A stretch of 64,000 nt of DNA from Cheilinus undulatus (Eukaryota; Chordata; Actinopteri; Labriformes; Labridae), in contig NC_054875.1 in assembly GCF_018320785.1 (NCBI RefSeq), forward strand, positions 1,295,001 to 1,359,000. Reading direction: 5' to 3'. The notes under the pieces were generated by a model that saw only the letters and a list, made by a program, of their open reading frames with translations, searched no databases and had not been told where the DNA came from. This document shows positions 12,271-24,800 of the stretch, one piece after another. A program made the position numbers and the translations under genes. The number at the start of each line of letters is the position of its first letter. Within the stretch, counting starts at the first letter, position 1.

Positions 12271-13130
12271 ATTGTTCAAATGGACTGGGACTGCTGCCAA
12301 GGGAGTTTCACCCAGTAAAGGGTCTGAATACTGATGTCATTGTGATACTTCAGTTTTATTTTTAATAATATTGCGAACATTTCTTAAGTTAAGTTTCCCC
12401 AGTGCTATGAAGGCGACTGAGTGTAGATTAGTGAGGATAAAAATGATTATAATGTAGCATCAGGCTAACTTTAGAATGACTTGAGGAATTTCCTTTAAAC
12501 TTTGCACAAATGACAAAGGTCAGTGGCTATTGTGCATCTCTACAGCTGTGGTATTTTCACTGTAGCGTAGCGGTAAACTTCACAGAGGCGTATACTGTTC
12601 TGTTTTTCTTTGTCATCATTTGAGTTTTTAAATCATGCTTTAGTTACCTGTGGTTCTCATGCAGAGCAAACACAATAAAGAAAATGAGACCGTGTTATTT
12701 GAGAAATGTTGAACAACAAGAAATTCATTTATTTCATTTATTCAAACACAAACCACAAAAACACAGGGATCCACTGTAGTAGTCTCTCATCTCTGTAGCT
12801 GTGGATGAGTGGTAGAGTTGGGCCGTCAACCAGAAGGTCAATGGTTCCATCCCCGGCTTCAGAGTTTTCATCTTCAGTCTGGTAAAGGAAGTTCCTCCTC
12901 CCTGCTGTAACTTTGCTCTATGATGCTTGGTGTGGACCCTAACCCTTTCTGCCCAGTTTTGCCACTATAAACCCCTTTTCTACACTTTAAATGCCAATTT
13001 TAACCACATTTTACACTTTGTTGTGTCCATTTTTGCCCCTACAGTTACAATTTTTAAGACTTCCTGCCTAGTTTTTGCCTCTACAAACCCATTTTTGTCA
13101 TTTTAACCAATTTTTATTCCATTTTGAACA
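12271..13130. other. Unassigned sequence with a SINE remnant
   Basis: AT-rich sequence after the 27-bp array. Apart from the tRNA-like SINE remnant near 12.8 kb (listed separately), nothing is recognised. The part from 12940 to 13130 has the degenerate TTTTGCC/CCATTTT low-complexity texture seen inside the hAT-like copies of this window. Confidence 0.4.
12790..12870 (+). mobile_element. tRNA-like SINE remnant
   Basis: The stretch GTAGCTGTGGATGAGTGG near 12795 followed by GGTTCCATCCC at 12843-12853 looks like a decayed A-box and B-box pair at normal tRNA spacing, ending in CCGGC as many fish SINE heads do. The B-box has lost the invariant RA dinucleotide. A true tRNA gene is unlikely because the acceptor stem does not pair. 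Confidence 0.4.
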
Positions 13131-13289
13131 GGCTATATACCTAAGCATAAATAAACTAATGAATTATTTGTTGCTTTGATGGGAGTGGTCTTAAACCTTG
13201 CAAAGCAGATGGATACGCCCATTTCCGTGTTTCTCAGTGGCGAATCCGTCTTGTAAATCTCCAGTCTGAACCGTTTGGGCCTGGTTAGA

Positions 13290-13510
13290 AAGTGACAGGA
13301 CCAATCAGCGACGAGGGGCAGTACTTTCAGGCGCGGTGGAGTCGTGATGTAAACAAGCAGCAACAAGGAGCCACTGAACATATGGTGGAAGCGATTAGCG
13401 TGGATGCTGCTAAAGCGCCAGTTTTATCAGAACTTGACAACATTTCTTCATTAAAAGAAGAACAAAGAACAGCAGTGAGTTGTTCTCTTTTCAAAAAGCA
13501 CAAAAGTTGT
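13290..13510 (+). pseudogene. Fragment resembling the start of a RecQ-like helicase of a mobile family
   Basis: A plus-strand frame from the ATG at 13382 gives a short peptide with LSELDNISSLKEEQRTAV. From memory this resembles the N-terminal region, just before the Walker A helicase motif, of the many RecQ-like helicase copies in fish genomes. The similarity ends at once after this motif. No Walker A (GKS/GKT) or DEAD-type box follows, so this would be only a decapitated fragment or a non-autonomous derivative. The surrounding 13.12-13.76 kb has the look of a dispersed repeat, but its ends were not resolved. Confidence 0.3.
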
Positions 13511-14107
13511 GTATGGACATGTCTACAGTCGCCATGGTTACCGTTATGCAGTTCTCTATGGAGTTTACTCCTTGGTAGCAGCTACGTCACGTGATTTGTT
13601 GCTTTGATTGGCCTGTAAAGATGTGACAGAACGTTCATCCAATCACACTGAGTTTTTTTTCAAAGGCTCTGCCCTTTCCCAAATACCATCTATAAGAGGT
13701 TTACCAAATGGATGTATGAAACAAATCCATCTGGCGTGTCAGGTTAAGTGGTCGTTGGTCAGGTAAAAATATAAAATATGGTCATCACAGCTGAACTTTA
13801 CACTGGACCATGATTCTGCTGACCTCCATGGCCCTCTAGCTTGGCTGGGCCCCAGAAACCTCTCCCTTTTCCCCCCTTATGGACGGCCATGTTTACGGAG
13901 GATTACAGCCGGGCATAAACCGAACAATTAAAAAAAAAAACTAACAGTTGTGGTGAAAAGTCAGCTCACACTGAAGCGTTTATGACCACTGTGCACCAGT
14001 TTTGTGTGAGGTGAAGAACAGATGGACTAGGATGGACTCTAACAAATGTCAGTTTCCTTTGAAAAGTCTCATAGATGGAGGCTGAAGTCATACAGTTTCA
14101 TTTTTAC

Positions 14108-14853
14108 TAGGGATGTACCGAAATGAAAATTCTTGGCCGACCCTAACCTGAGACATACGACTTATAAATGCTCCGGATCAACCAGCTCACTGAAATGACT
14201 CCTCTGACCAGTCTGGAACACAAATAGGTGAGCCAATCTGTACGCTGTAGGTGAGTTAACTCCTCTCACCGTGAGCCTCAGCTGCGTCCTTATACTATTA
14301 CTGATCATATTTGACATAAAATGAATGAAAAGTCAGCCCCTCCTCTTACAAACTTGTCTGGCACAGTGAATGAAACCGTGAAACTAAACGGCACTAACCT
14401 CCTGGCTGTGCGTAAAAGTGCCGCACTACACATGGAGTGAAGGATAGAGAGATAGAAACCTCCTTTTATCTTCCGCTCCAGTAAATATCACTGTTTATCA
14501 GAGGACAGAGAAAACACACCGCAGAAGTTCTCAGCACGAATGTGATTTAAGAATATAATATACTCGCAAAATCGTGTTGCTCCTGGCATGCAAAGAAAGG
14601 TGCTATTTTTCTTACATAGCCGGCATATATTCTAAAATCTCGCATACCCCCTCTCGCCTTCACGTACACGTACCTCGATTAGAGAACCACTGATCCAAGT
14701 GCGTGCTGGCCACGGTTTTTGCTTGTGTCATCACAACATCCGTTTCGGCCTTGTTGTTTTGGTGATAAAAGCCTTACAGCCGAAAACTGAAAATGCACTT
14801 TTGGGCCATTTTTGGCCGAAAATTTCCAGCGGCCGATTTTCGGTGCATCCCTA
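14108..14853. mobile_element. Non-autonomous hAT-like element
   Basis: Terminal inverted repeats are TAGGGATGTACCGAAA at the left and, reverse-complemented, TAGGGATGCACCGAAA at the right. They continue inward with matching GGCCGA words. Flanks are ATTTTTAC (14100-14107) and ATTTGTAC (14854-14861), an 8-bp target duplication with one mismatch. The 746-bp body has no open frame for a transposase. Confidence 0.85.
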
Positions 14854-14861
14854 ATTTGTAC

Positions 14862-15853
14862 CCTTTAAATATCTACAAAGATCAACAACAGTCACATAAA
14901 CAGCATCAACAGCAAACACAACCATCAGCTAATAACAAATATCAGTGGGAGGTCTGCAGGGAGGACTGATTCTGCTCATTTATTATCGTCTGCAAGGTTG
15001 ATACCTTTAAACCTCCCCCAGTCAATTTCACATATCATTTAATTACAAATATGAAAAAATCACCCACCAAAAATCTGCCATGAAAGCATGAAAAGTGGAG
15101 ACATTAGCGCTACTGTCCTAGACTACCGGAATATGTGAAGTCTGTGCATGAATCAGTGTAACTGCCTGCATGTTTTCTGCCTTACTGAATGCATCCTCAG
15201 AAAAATAGACATGCAGATTGATATATCCTACTATTGTGCTCACTGCATAGAATAAGTAGCCTACATTTGATCTCATTCTTATTTTAGGTCATTAAATCTA
15301 CTATTTCTATTTCCACTTGAGTTTAAAAATATAAATGTTGGCATAGAAATGATCCTGAAAGCTTTCTTCTTTCTTCTACAGAGTTATAAGTAATCAGAGT
15401 GGTTAAACTGAGAACATCCAGCTCTTTTTTCTGCCCTGTGGCAGTGAGAATAAAATAAATCTGGCTCTTCTGATATTCAAAGTCGTCCGTCCCTGCCCTG
15501 ACATCTCAGGATAACACCAAATCTAACCGATTTAACACTGAGGTGACCGTATCAGTTCCTTCCTCTATATCTGTTGGATGTTTTTGATTGGTTTATGATA
15601 AAAACTTGGTGATTCTCCCCCCTGGCTGTACCTGAAGCTGCTGCTGCTCGGAGCTCATCGTTATTCAGAGAAATGTCTCCCCGGGGTGGCAGGAATCAGG
15701 AGTGCAGCGAGTTTCTGTCACAGCTCACAGAATAACTGGGCCAACATGAAGTCTCCTCGCCGTCTCACATGCACACCTGGATCTCCATACTGAAACACAC
15801 ACCGCCTCCAAGAACCGCCCCGTGTCTGTGCGCCGGCTCTGTGCGGTCGCCCT
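14862..15853. other. Sequence 3' of ccnq, probably part 3' UTR
   Basis: No other gene is recognised. On the minus strand this lies directly downstream of the ccnq stop codon, so its 15.0-15.85 kb part may hold the 3' UTR. A minus-strand AATAAA (TTTATT on plus) lies near 14977, but it is far from the stop and is only a weak candidate. Confidence 0.35.
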
Positions 15854-18800
15854 TCAGATACACTTGGCCTCCATGTCGTAGAGCTGCAGAAGGTCTGAGA
15901 TCACGGCATCGATGTCTGCTTTGGTCACGTCCTCACACAGCACCTGCACACAGACACAAGCGTTAGCGCCTCACCTGGACTTCAAACGGCGCTCACACAG
16001 ACAGACGACCCAGATTTGAGTGCCTGGAGGACTGAAGTGGATCAGCGTGACTAATCCAGACTTTTTGCATTTGCATTCAGTTACAGTGGCTCTGAGAATC
16101 AAAGAGAGCGTTTAGAAAAGTGTCAGACAATGAGAGACCAGAAACATCACCATCCAATTACCGTCCACGGCTCCGCTCTGAGGACGGGACGCCGCTTTGT
16201 GGTCGGTCTGTTCTAACTCACAAAGACGGAGACGAGACCAAAAGGAGCTACGCTTGAACCATCCAACTGTATCCGTCAGTGTTAGAGCAGAGGTTCTCAA
16301 CTGGTGGATCTGAACCCAGATATGGGTCAGGAATGTTTACCTGGTAAAATATCTATAGGACCTACAGAAGCCCTGAGCAGACATTCATGCTAGGGACGTC
16401 CAATTCAGCCAAATAAGGTCATCCATTTGTTACAGATCCTGAGAGACGGACGGGGATGTTGTTGATGCTCACACATGAATTAAACTCAGACACTTATTTC
16501 ACACAAATGGCTCTCTGTTTGGTACTAGTTAAGCTTTTAAAATGTGGATTAAAAACCAACAAAGATGGAAAAAAGAAGATTGGTTCTCAAACAGGAGCCA
16601 GCTCCCGTCATTCTCATTAAAGAGCTGGCTCTTCGAACAGGCTCGTTCATGAACAACACATTATAATTGGTCTCATACACATTATTATCAAAGACCTCCT
16701 CTATGTTGACTGTTCTTTGTTGGCAACTTGTGGAAAACTGAGTTCCGCTCACTCTTCTAAAAGTTGTCTACAATGGCCTACGACAGAGCTCAACAGCGTG
16801 GTTCTGGAAGTAAAAATCATTCATTTTCTCCACAGTGAACTTGATTATTGGCTATTTTATCAGAAATATCAGAGTCAGACTGACCAGAAGCTACCTAAAT
16901 GTGAAATGATGGTATATGCTCCTGCAACGTTCTTAAGATATCAACCACACTTTAAGAAAAACATTGTTTATTTATGACCCCAGCTAAAAATACTACAATA
17001 CCCACAATCTGTATGCTGTATGACGCAGAATAAACACAAATGTGTATATAAAACGACATTTTTGTTTAAAATGTAAAGACTACAACAAAGATACGTAAAG
17101 CAAACAGGTGCATATATGATTTGATAGTTTGAAAAACTATTATTTATAGTAAATAATATGAATTGCAGTGAATTGTGAGATATGTAGTTCTGTCCTCTTT
17201 GTAAAGAAATATGTACACAGTCTGTATCTTTGCCTTTTACTCTGATTATGAACATGGCAAACCAAATGTTTTATAGTCATGAGTACTCTGGTTAGCTTTG
17301 TTCATACATTAGGGGTGTTGCAATAAGGATTTTATGGAATGTCTATACAGAATTAGAAAAGTGAAATTCACTTATGGATAATCTTTAGAAATACGATGTC
17401 ATCCTTTGAGGTCTTATATAATCTTTAGAAAGATGATGTCATCCACTGCAGTCTTAAATAATCGTTAGAAAGATGATGTCATCCTTTTAGGTCTTAAATA
17501 ATCGTTAGAAAGATGATGTCATCCTTTGAGGTCTTATATAATCTTTAGAAAGATGATGTCATCCACTGAAGTCTTAAATGATCTTTAGAAAGATGATGTC
17601 ATCCACTGAAGTCTTATATAATCTTTAGAAAGATGATGTCATCCTTTAAAGTCTAAAATAATCTTTAGAAAGATGATGTCATCCTTTGAAGTCTTATATA
17701 ATCTTTAGAAAGATGATGTCATCCTTTGAAGTCTAAAATAATCTTTAGAAAGATGATGTCATCCACTGAAGTCTTAAATAATCTTTAGAAAGATGTATCA
17801 TCCTTTGAGGTCTTATATAATCTTTAGAAAGACGATGTCATCCTTTGAAGTCTAAAATAATCTTTAGAAAGATGATGTCATCCTTTGAAGTCTTATTTAA
17901 TCTTTAGAAAGATGATGTCATCCACTGAAGTCTTTAATAATCGTCAGAAAGATGTATCATCCTTTGAGGTCTTATATAATCTTTAGAAAGATGATGTCAT
18001 CCTTTGAGGTCTTATATAATCTTTAGAAAGATGATGTCATCCTTTGAGGTCTTATATAATCTTTAGAAAGATGATGTCATCCTTTAAGGTCTTAAATAAT
18101 CGTTAGAAAGATGATGTCATCCTTTGAAGTCTAAAATAATCTTTAGAAAGATGTCATCCTTTGAAGTCTTAAATAATCTTTAGAAAGATGTCATCCTTTG
18201 AAGTCTTAAATAATCTTTAGAAAGATGATGTCATCCTTTGAAGTCTTAAATAATCTTTAGAAAGATGTCATCCTTTGAAGTCTTAAATAATCTTTAGAAA
18301 GATGTCATCCTTTGAAGTCTGAAATAATCTTTAGAATGATGTATCATCCTTTGAGGTCTTATATAATCTTTAGAAAGATGATGTCATCCTTTGAGGTCTT
18401 ATATAATCGTTAGAAAGATGATGTCATCCTTTGATATAATCTTTGGAAAGATGATGTCATCCTTTGAGGTCTTAAATAATTGTTAGAAAGATGATGTCAT
18501 CCTTTGAAGTCTTAAATTATCTTTAGAAATATGATGATATCCTTTGAACTCTTACATCATTTTTAGAAAGATGATGTCATCCTTTGAAGTCTTAAATTTG
18601 GCAAGCAGTTTTAACTTTCAAAGTTAAGTTTGAATATCTGGAATTAACATTGTAGATATCTGTAAATCAATTTTGCCTAGTCAAGAAGACCATTTCAGTT
18701 ATCTGCAAATACACTCTGCCTATCCACAACTGTCATCTCAGATATCTACGTTATTTTGACTAGGCAGAATGAAGTCACTTTTGCCATTTATGTGTATGGG

Positions 18801-21800
18801 GTTTGTCATTACAGATACCTACAATGTCATTTTGGATATCCACAATATGAATTACCGATATCTGCAAATGAATTGTAGATATCTGTAATTCTAATTCAAG
18901 ATATCTACAATTACATTTTGACTAGGCAGAATTAGAATTACAGATATCTTTAATTCACCTCAATTCTATACAATTCAAGATATCTACATGTCCCTTTTCG
19001 GATATCTTAAATTAAGTTTTGACTAGGCAAAATTACATTGTAGATATCTGTAAATGGAATTCTGCCTAGTAAAAATGTGATTGTAGATATCTTGAATTGG
19101 AATTACCAACATCTACAATTCATTTGCAGATATCAGTAATTCACATTGTGGATATCCGAAATGACGTTGTAGGTATCTGTAATGACAAACCCATACACAT
19201 GAATGGCAAAAGTGATGTCATTTGGCCTAGTCAAAATGACGTTGTAGATATCTGAAATGACAGATAGTCAGAAAGACTATGTTGATACCTACATGTGAAT
19301 TCCAGATAGTCAAATTTAGCTTTTAAATGTTAAAACTGCTTGCCATACTTAAATAATCTTTAGAAAGATGATGTCATCCTACAGGTGTCTGATCCTAATA
19401 ATTCATGTTTTGAAGTAATATCTGCTGATACTAATCTCTTACTGAAAACACCCCCATCCCTATGAAACACTCCATCCCTGCCATTTGCATCAAGGCCAGT
19501 CTAAGTGGTTCCTCACTAAGTTTATAATCTTAATAGTTTATTAGTGTTTCCATTACAAGCATGTTTATGACTGAATGAGGGAGGAAAGCTGTTAAAGTGG
19601 CTCAGCTAGCCTCTTAGCTCTGTCCTGGACTCCTCTAGACTCCGGTCTCCCTTCATCTGCTGAGACCTGTAGTAGGAGGTCTGCAGGACTAAGGACTAAG
19701 TTCTTAGTGACTGGATCAGCTCCAGCTAAAACAGTGAACCTGTGGTAAAAATCCCTTTGTTGTAAAGTGTATGGATCGTAGCCTGTGGATGTAGAAAGGT
19801 TCTGATGACAACTGCAGTGTGCAGCGCCACCTAGAGCTTTAGCTTTATACTTTACTACATTACCACTGATTCAGAACTACTGATCTTCACTTCCTGACCC
19901 CCATCTGACTTTCGTGCACCACTGGGATCACCTCACTGCAGACAACCTTCCACCACCCTTCCAGCTCCCGTTGGTTCAGGACTATGTGGACCTAGAGTGT
20001 ATGGGAGGGCTTAGCTTTCATACAGACACACAGATCAGACTGTACTCAGGAATTTTACAGTTCCTCCTCCATGTAACGGGTCTGTGCTGCATGTAGCTAA
20101 ATCAAGCTGCCGTAGCTTTAAATAACCGTGATGATCCGACACAGCTCACACACCTGCCACCACTCTCTCTCCCCGACAGGAAGCTCCACTCCGTAGCTGT
20201 TTAGGGCCAGGTACAGCGTTGCTATGGCGATGTGTTGGGGTATGTGGCGGATGCACATGGATCCGTGGTAACAGTCTCTTAGCAACGCCCAGGAAGTCTC
20301 AGCGACGGGGGTCCGAGACCAAGCATGGCGGTTCACGAGCGACTTCACAGACAGCAGGTAGTGGAGTAAATACTGCAGCGACAGAGACAATGGTACCATA
20401 ACATGAATGAATAAAAATGATCATCTGCTGTCTGAAACAAACATCTAAAACAGGGGTTCTCATCTGGTGGGTTGGGACCCAAAAGCGGGTCTCTGAGCCT
20501 CTATCAGCGGGTCAAAAATGTGATTCTGGGAACAAAAACGTCCATGAAACTCATTAAACTGTGCTTTTTTCCCCCGTCTCTTTGATGACCAGTTAGTAAC
20601 CATAGACCTCAGACCGCTATACTCCAGCAGCAGCAGACAGAAACGCCTCCTAAAGGGTTAAATCAATGACATTCGCTGACAGACCTTGTGCGGGTGTTCG
20701 AAGCAGACGTGGAAGTTGAGTTGTCGGAGGATGAGGAGCTCACACTGCACCACGCTGTCCCTCAGGTCCCAGAACTCTGTGTCGCACTCCAGAGGAGCGC
20801 TGCCGCTGTTAAAATACCTGCAGGGAGAGGGGGACCGAGGTGACCGCCCTTTTCAATCCCCTTCCTGTAGTTTCAGTGTGACGTAGCATGACATAACGCC
20901 AGCTCTGCTCACCTGTGGCTCACGTTGATGATGTCACGCGTCCTGATGTGCTGCTCCTCCACTTTTCCGGCCAGGTACAGACTGCTCATGGCCACCAGGT
21001 ACGGCTCATAATCCTGCAGGCTGGCACGTTCGAAGAAACGGTGGTACAGCACGCACGCTGTCGCCACGGGAACCGAGCGCATGCACAGCTTCACACCTGA
21101 GAAGACGGTAGAGGAAGGTTTATGAGCCATGTTACCATCGTTTCAACGACTGGGATTATACTGGACACAACTGGGATTATACTGGACACAACTGGGATTA
21201 TACTGGACACAACTGGGATTATACTGGACACAACTGGGATTATACTGGACACTACTGGGATTATACTGGACACAACTGGGATTATACTGGACACTACTGG
21301 GATTATACTGGACACTACTGGGATTATACTGGACACAACTGGGATTATACTGGACACTACTGGGATTATACTGGACACTACTGGGATTATACTGGACACA
21401 ACTGGGATTATACTGGACACAACTGGGATTATACTGGACACTACTGGGATTATACTGGACACAACTGGGATTATACCGGACACAACTGGGATTATACCGG
21501 ACACTACTGGGATTATACTGGACACAACTGGGATTATACTGGACACTACTGAGTTTATACTGGACACAACTGGAATTATACTGGACACAACTGGGATTAT
21601 ACTGGACACTACTGGGATTATACCGGACACTACTGGGATTATACCGGACACAACTGGGATTATACCGGACACTACTGGGATTATACCGGACACAACTGGG
21701 ATTATACCGGACACAACTGGGATTATACTGGACACAACTGGGATTATACTGGACACAACTGGGATTATACCGGACACTACTGGGATTATACCGGACACAA

Positions 21801-24800
21801 CTGGGATTATATTGGACACTACTGGGATTATACCGGACACTACTGGGATTATACCGGACACTACTGGGATTATACTGGACACTATTGGGATTATACCGGA
21901 CACAACTGGGATTATATTGGACACTACTGGGATTATACCGGACACTACTGGGATTATACCGGACACAACTGGGATTATACTGGACACTATTGGGATTATA
22001 CCGGACACTACTGGGATTATACCGGACACTACTGGGATTATACCGGACACTACTGGGATTATACCGGACACAACTGGGATTATACCGGACACTACTGGGA
22101 TTATACCGGACACAACTGGGATTATACCGGACATAACTGGGATTATACCGGACACTACTGGGATTATACCGGACACAACTGGGATTATACCGGACATAAC
22201 TGGGATTATACCGGACACTACTGGGATTATACCGGACACTACTGGGATTATACTGGACACTACTGGGATTATACTGGACACTACTGGGATTATACCGGAC
22301 ACTACTGGGATTATACTGGACACTACTGGGATTATACTGGACACAACTGGGATTATACCGGACACAACTGGGATTATACCGGACACTACTGGGATTATAC
22401 TGGACACAACTGGGATTATACTGGACACTACTGAGTTTATACTGGACACAACTGGAATTATACTGGACACAACTGGGATTATACTGGACACTACTGGGAT
22501 TATACCGGACACTACTGGGATTATACTTGACACTACTGAGATCATACTGGACACTACTGAGATTATACTGGACACTACTGAGATTATACTGGACACTACT
22601 GAGATCATACTGGACACTACTGAGATTATACTGGACACTACTGAGATTATACTGGACACTACTAAGATTATACTGGACACTACTAAGATTATACTGGACA
22701 CTACTGAGATCATACTGACACTACTGAGATCATACTGACACTACTGAGATTATACTGACACTACTGAGATTATACTGACACTACTAAGATCATACTGACA
22801 CTACTGAGATCATACTGACACTACTGAGATTATACTGACACTACTAAGATTATACTGGACACTACTGAGATCATACTGGACACTACTGAGATTATACTGG
22901 ACACTACTGAGATTATACTGGACACTACTAAGATTATACTGGACACTACTAAGATTATACTGGACACTACTGAGATCATACTGGACACTACTGAGATCAT
23001 ACTGGACACTACTGAGATTATACTGGACACTACTGAGATTATACTGGACACTACTGAGATTATACTGGACACTACTGAGATCATACTGGACACTACTGAG
23101 ATCATACTGGACACTACTGAGATTATACTGGACACTACTGAGATTATACTGGACACTACTGAGATTATACTGGACACTACTGAGATTATACTGGACACTA
23201 CTGAGATTATACTGGACACTACTGAGATTATACTGGACACTACTGAGATCATACTGGACACTACTGAGATCATACTGGACACTACTGAGATTATACTGGA
23301 CACTACTGAGATTATACTGGACACTACTGAGATTATACTGGACACTACTGAGATTATACTGGACACTACTGAGATCATACTGGACACTACCGAGATTATA
23401 CTGGACACTACCGAGATTATACTGGACACTACTGAGATCATACTGGACACTACTGAGATCATACTGGACACTACTGAGATTATACTGGACACTACTGAGA
23501 TTATACTGGACACTACCGAGATTATACTGGACACTACTGAGATTATACTGGACACTACTGAGATCATACTGGACACTACTGAGATTATACTGGACACTAC
23601 TAAGATTATACTGGACACTACTGAGATCATACTGGACACTACTGAGATTATACTGGACACTACTAAGATTATACTGGACACTACTGAGATCATACTGGAC
23701 ACTACTGAGATTATACTGGACACTACTGAGATTATACTGGACACTACTGAGATCATACTGGACACTACTGGGATTAAAGCCACCTGTCCAACTGCTTTGT
23801 TATCAAGGAAAATGCAGAGAATAATGATGATTTAGAAATGTGCATTTGTAAACTTTAAAGTTTTTAATATTTTTAAATGAAGGCACTTCTTCTTAGGTCA
23901 ACAGTGGCACCACGGTAAACTAAAGGCCTTTCTGCTGGCATTTTCATAAACCTTTATAGTTCTACTAAAATAATCGCAGCCTTTTATAGGATTATGCAGT
24001 TGCACAGCCCAAAATAACAGCTGCAGTTGGATTAATTTTGCAGCATTAGACGTGATGAAGTTCTGGTGATATCTGGATCTTCAAACAGAGATTTTCCAGA
24101 GGCACTGTCCAAACCAAAGCTTATAGGAAATCCCACAGAATGCCTTGGGAATCACCAGCAAGGTCTGAAAATTAGGACAACGCTTCGGCTGAACAATTTG
24201 CAAAAATAATGTAATCGCAACTTTTCCTGCAATAAGTTAAGCTAGGGCTAAATTTAGGAAAAAAAAAAATCTTACTTCCATTTTGGCTCACAGAGCAAAT
24301 TTGATATCAGTTGCTTTATTGAAGGGGATGATCATTTCTCATAGCATTCTCATTTTGATGAAGAAAAATAAATGCATGAGAAAGAAAAGCAAGATTTTTG
24401 TAAAAAAAAAAATTTAAATAAAAAAGATCCTTGAAGGTTTGAATACTGTATAAAGCAGTGATACTCAACATGTGGCTCTGGAGCCATGTGACTCTTTTAT
24501 GTCTTCATTTTAAATATCATTCCCCCAGAAAACCTTGAAAAAAACAAAACTTTTTTGCACTTTTTTCCCATTTTTCACCCATTTAAGCTACCTTTTTGAA
24601 AACCACTTTTTGCCACCTTTATCCCATTTTTTTCCCTTTTATTACTACCTTTTGCCATTTAATACCACTTTTTCCCTACTTTTTTGCCCATTTTGACATT
24701 TTATTTCCAACTTTTTACCCTTTTTTTGCCACTTGTATCCCATTTTTGTCCTTTTACAACCTTTTATCTACACATTTTTACCCATTTAAGATACTAATTG

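Noticed and set aside
16300-16670. Possible hAT-like ends (CAGAGGTTCTCAACTGGTGG near 16288, GAGCTGGCTCTTCGAACAGG near 16621)
   Set aside because: They resemble common repeat ends, but no partner end or target duplication was found, so no element is called.
21091-22738. Two overlapping open frames of about 540 codons on opposite strands
   Set aside because: Both are the 21-bp array read in frame; the minus one merely runs into the region next to ccnq exon 2.
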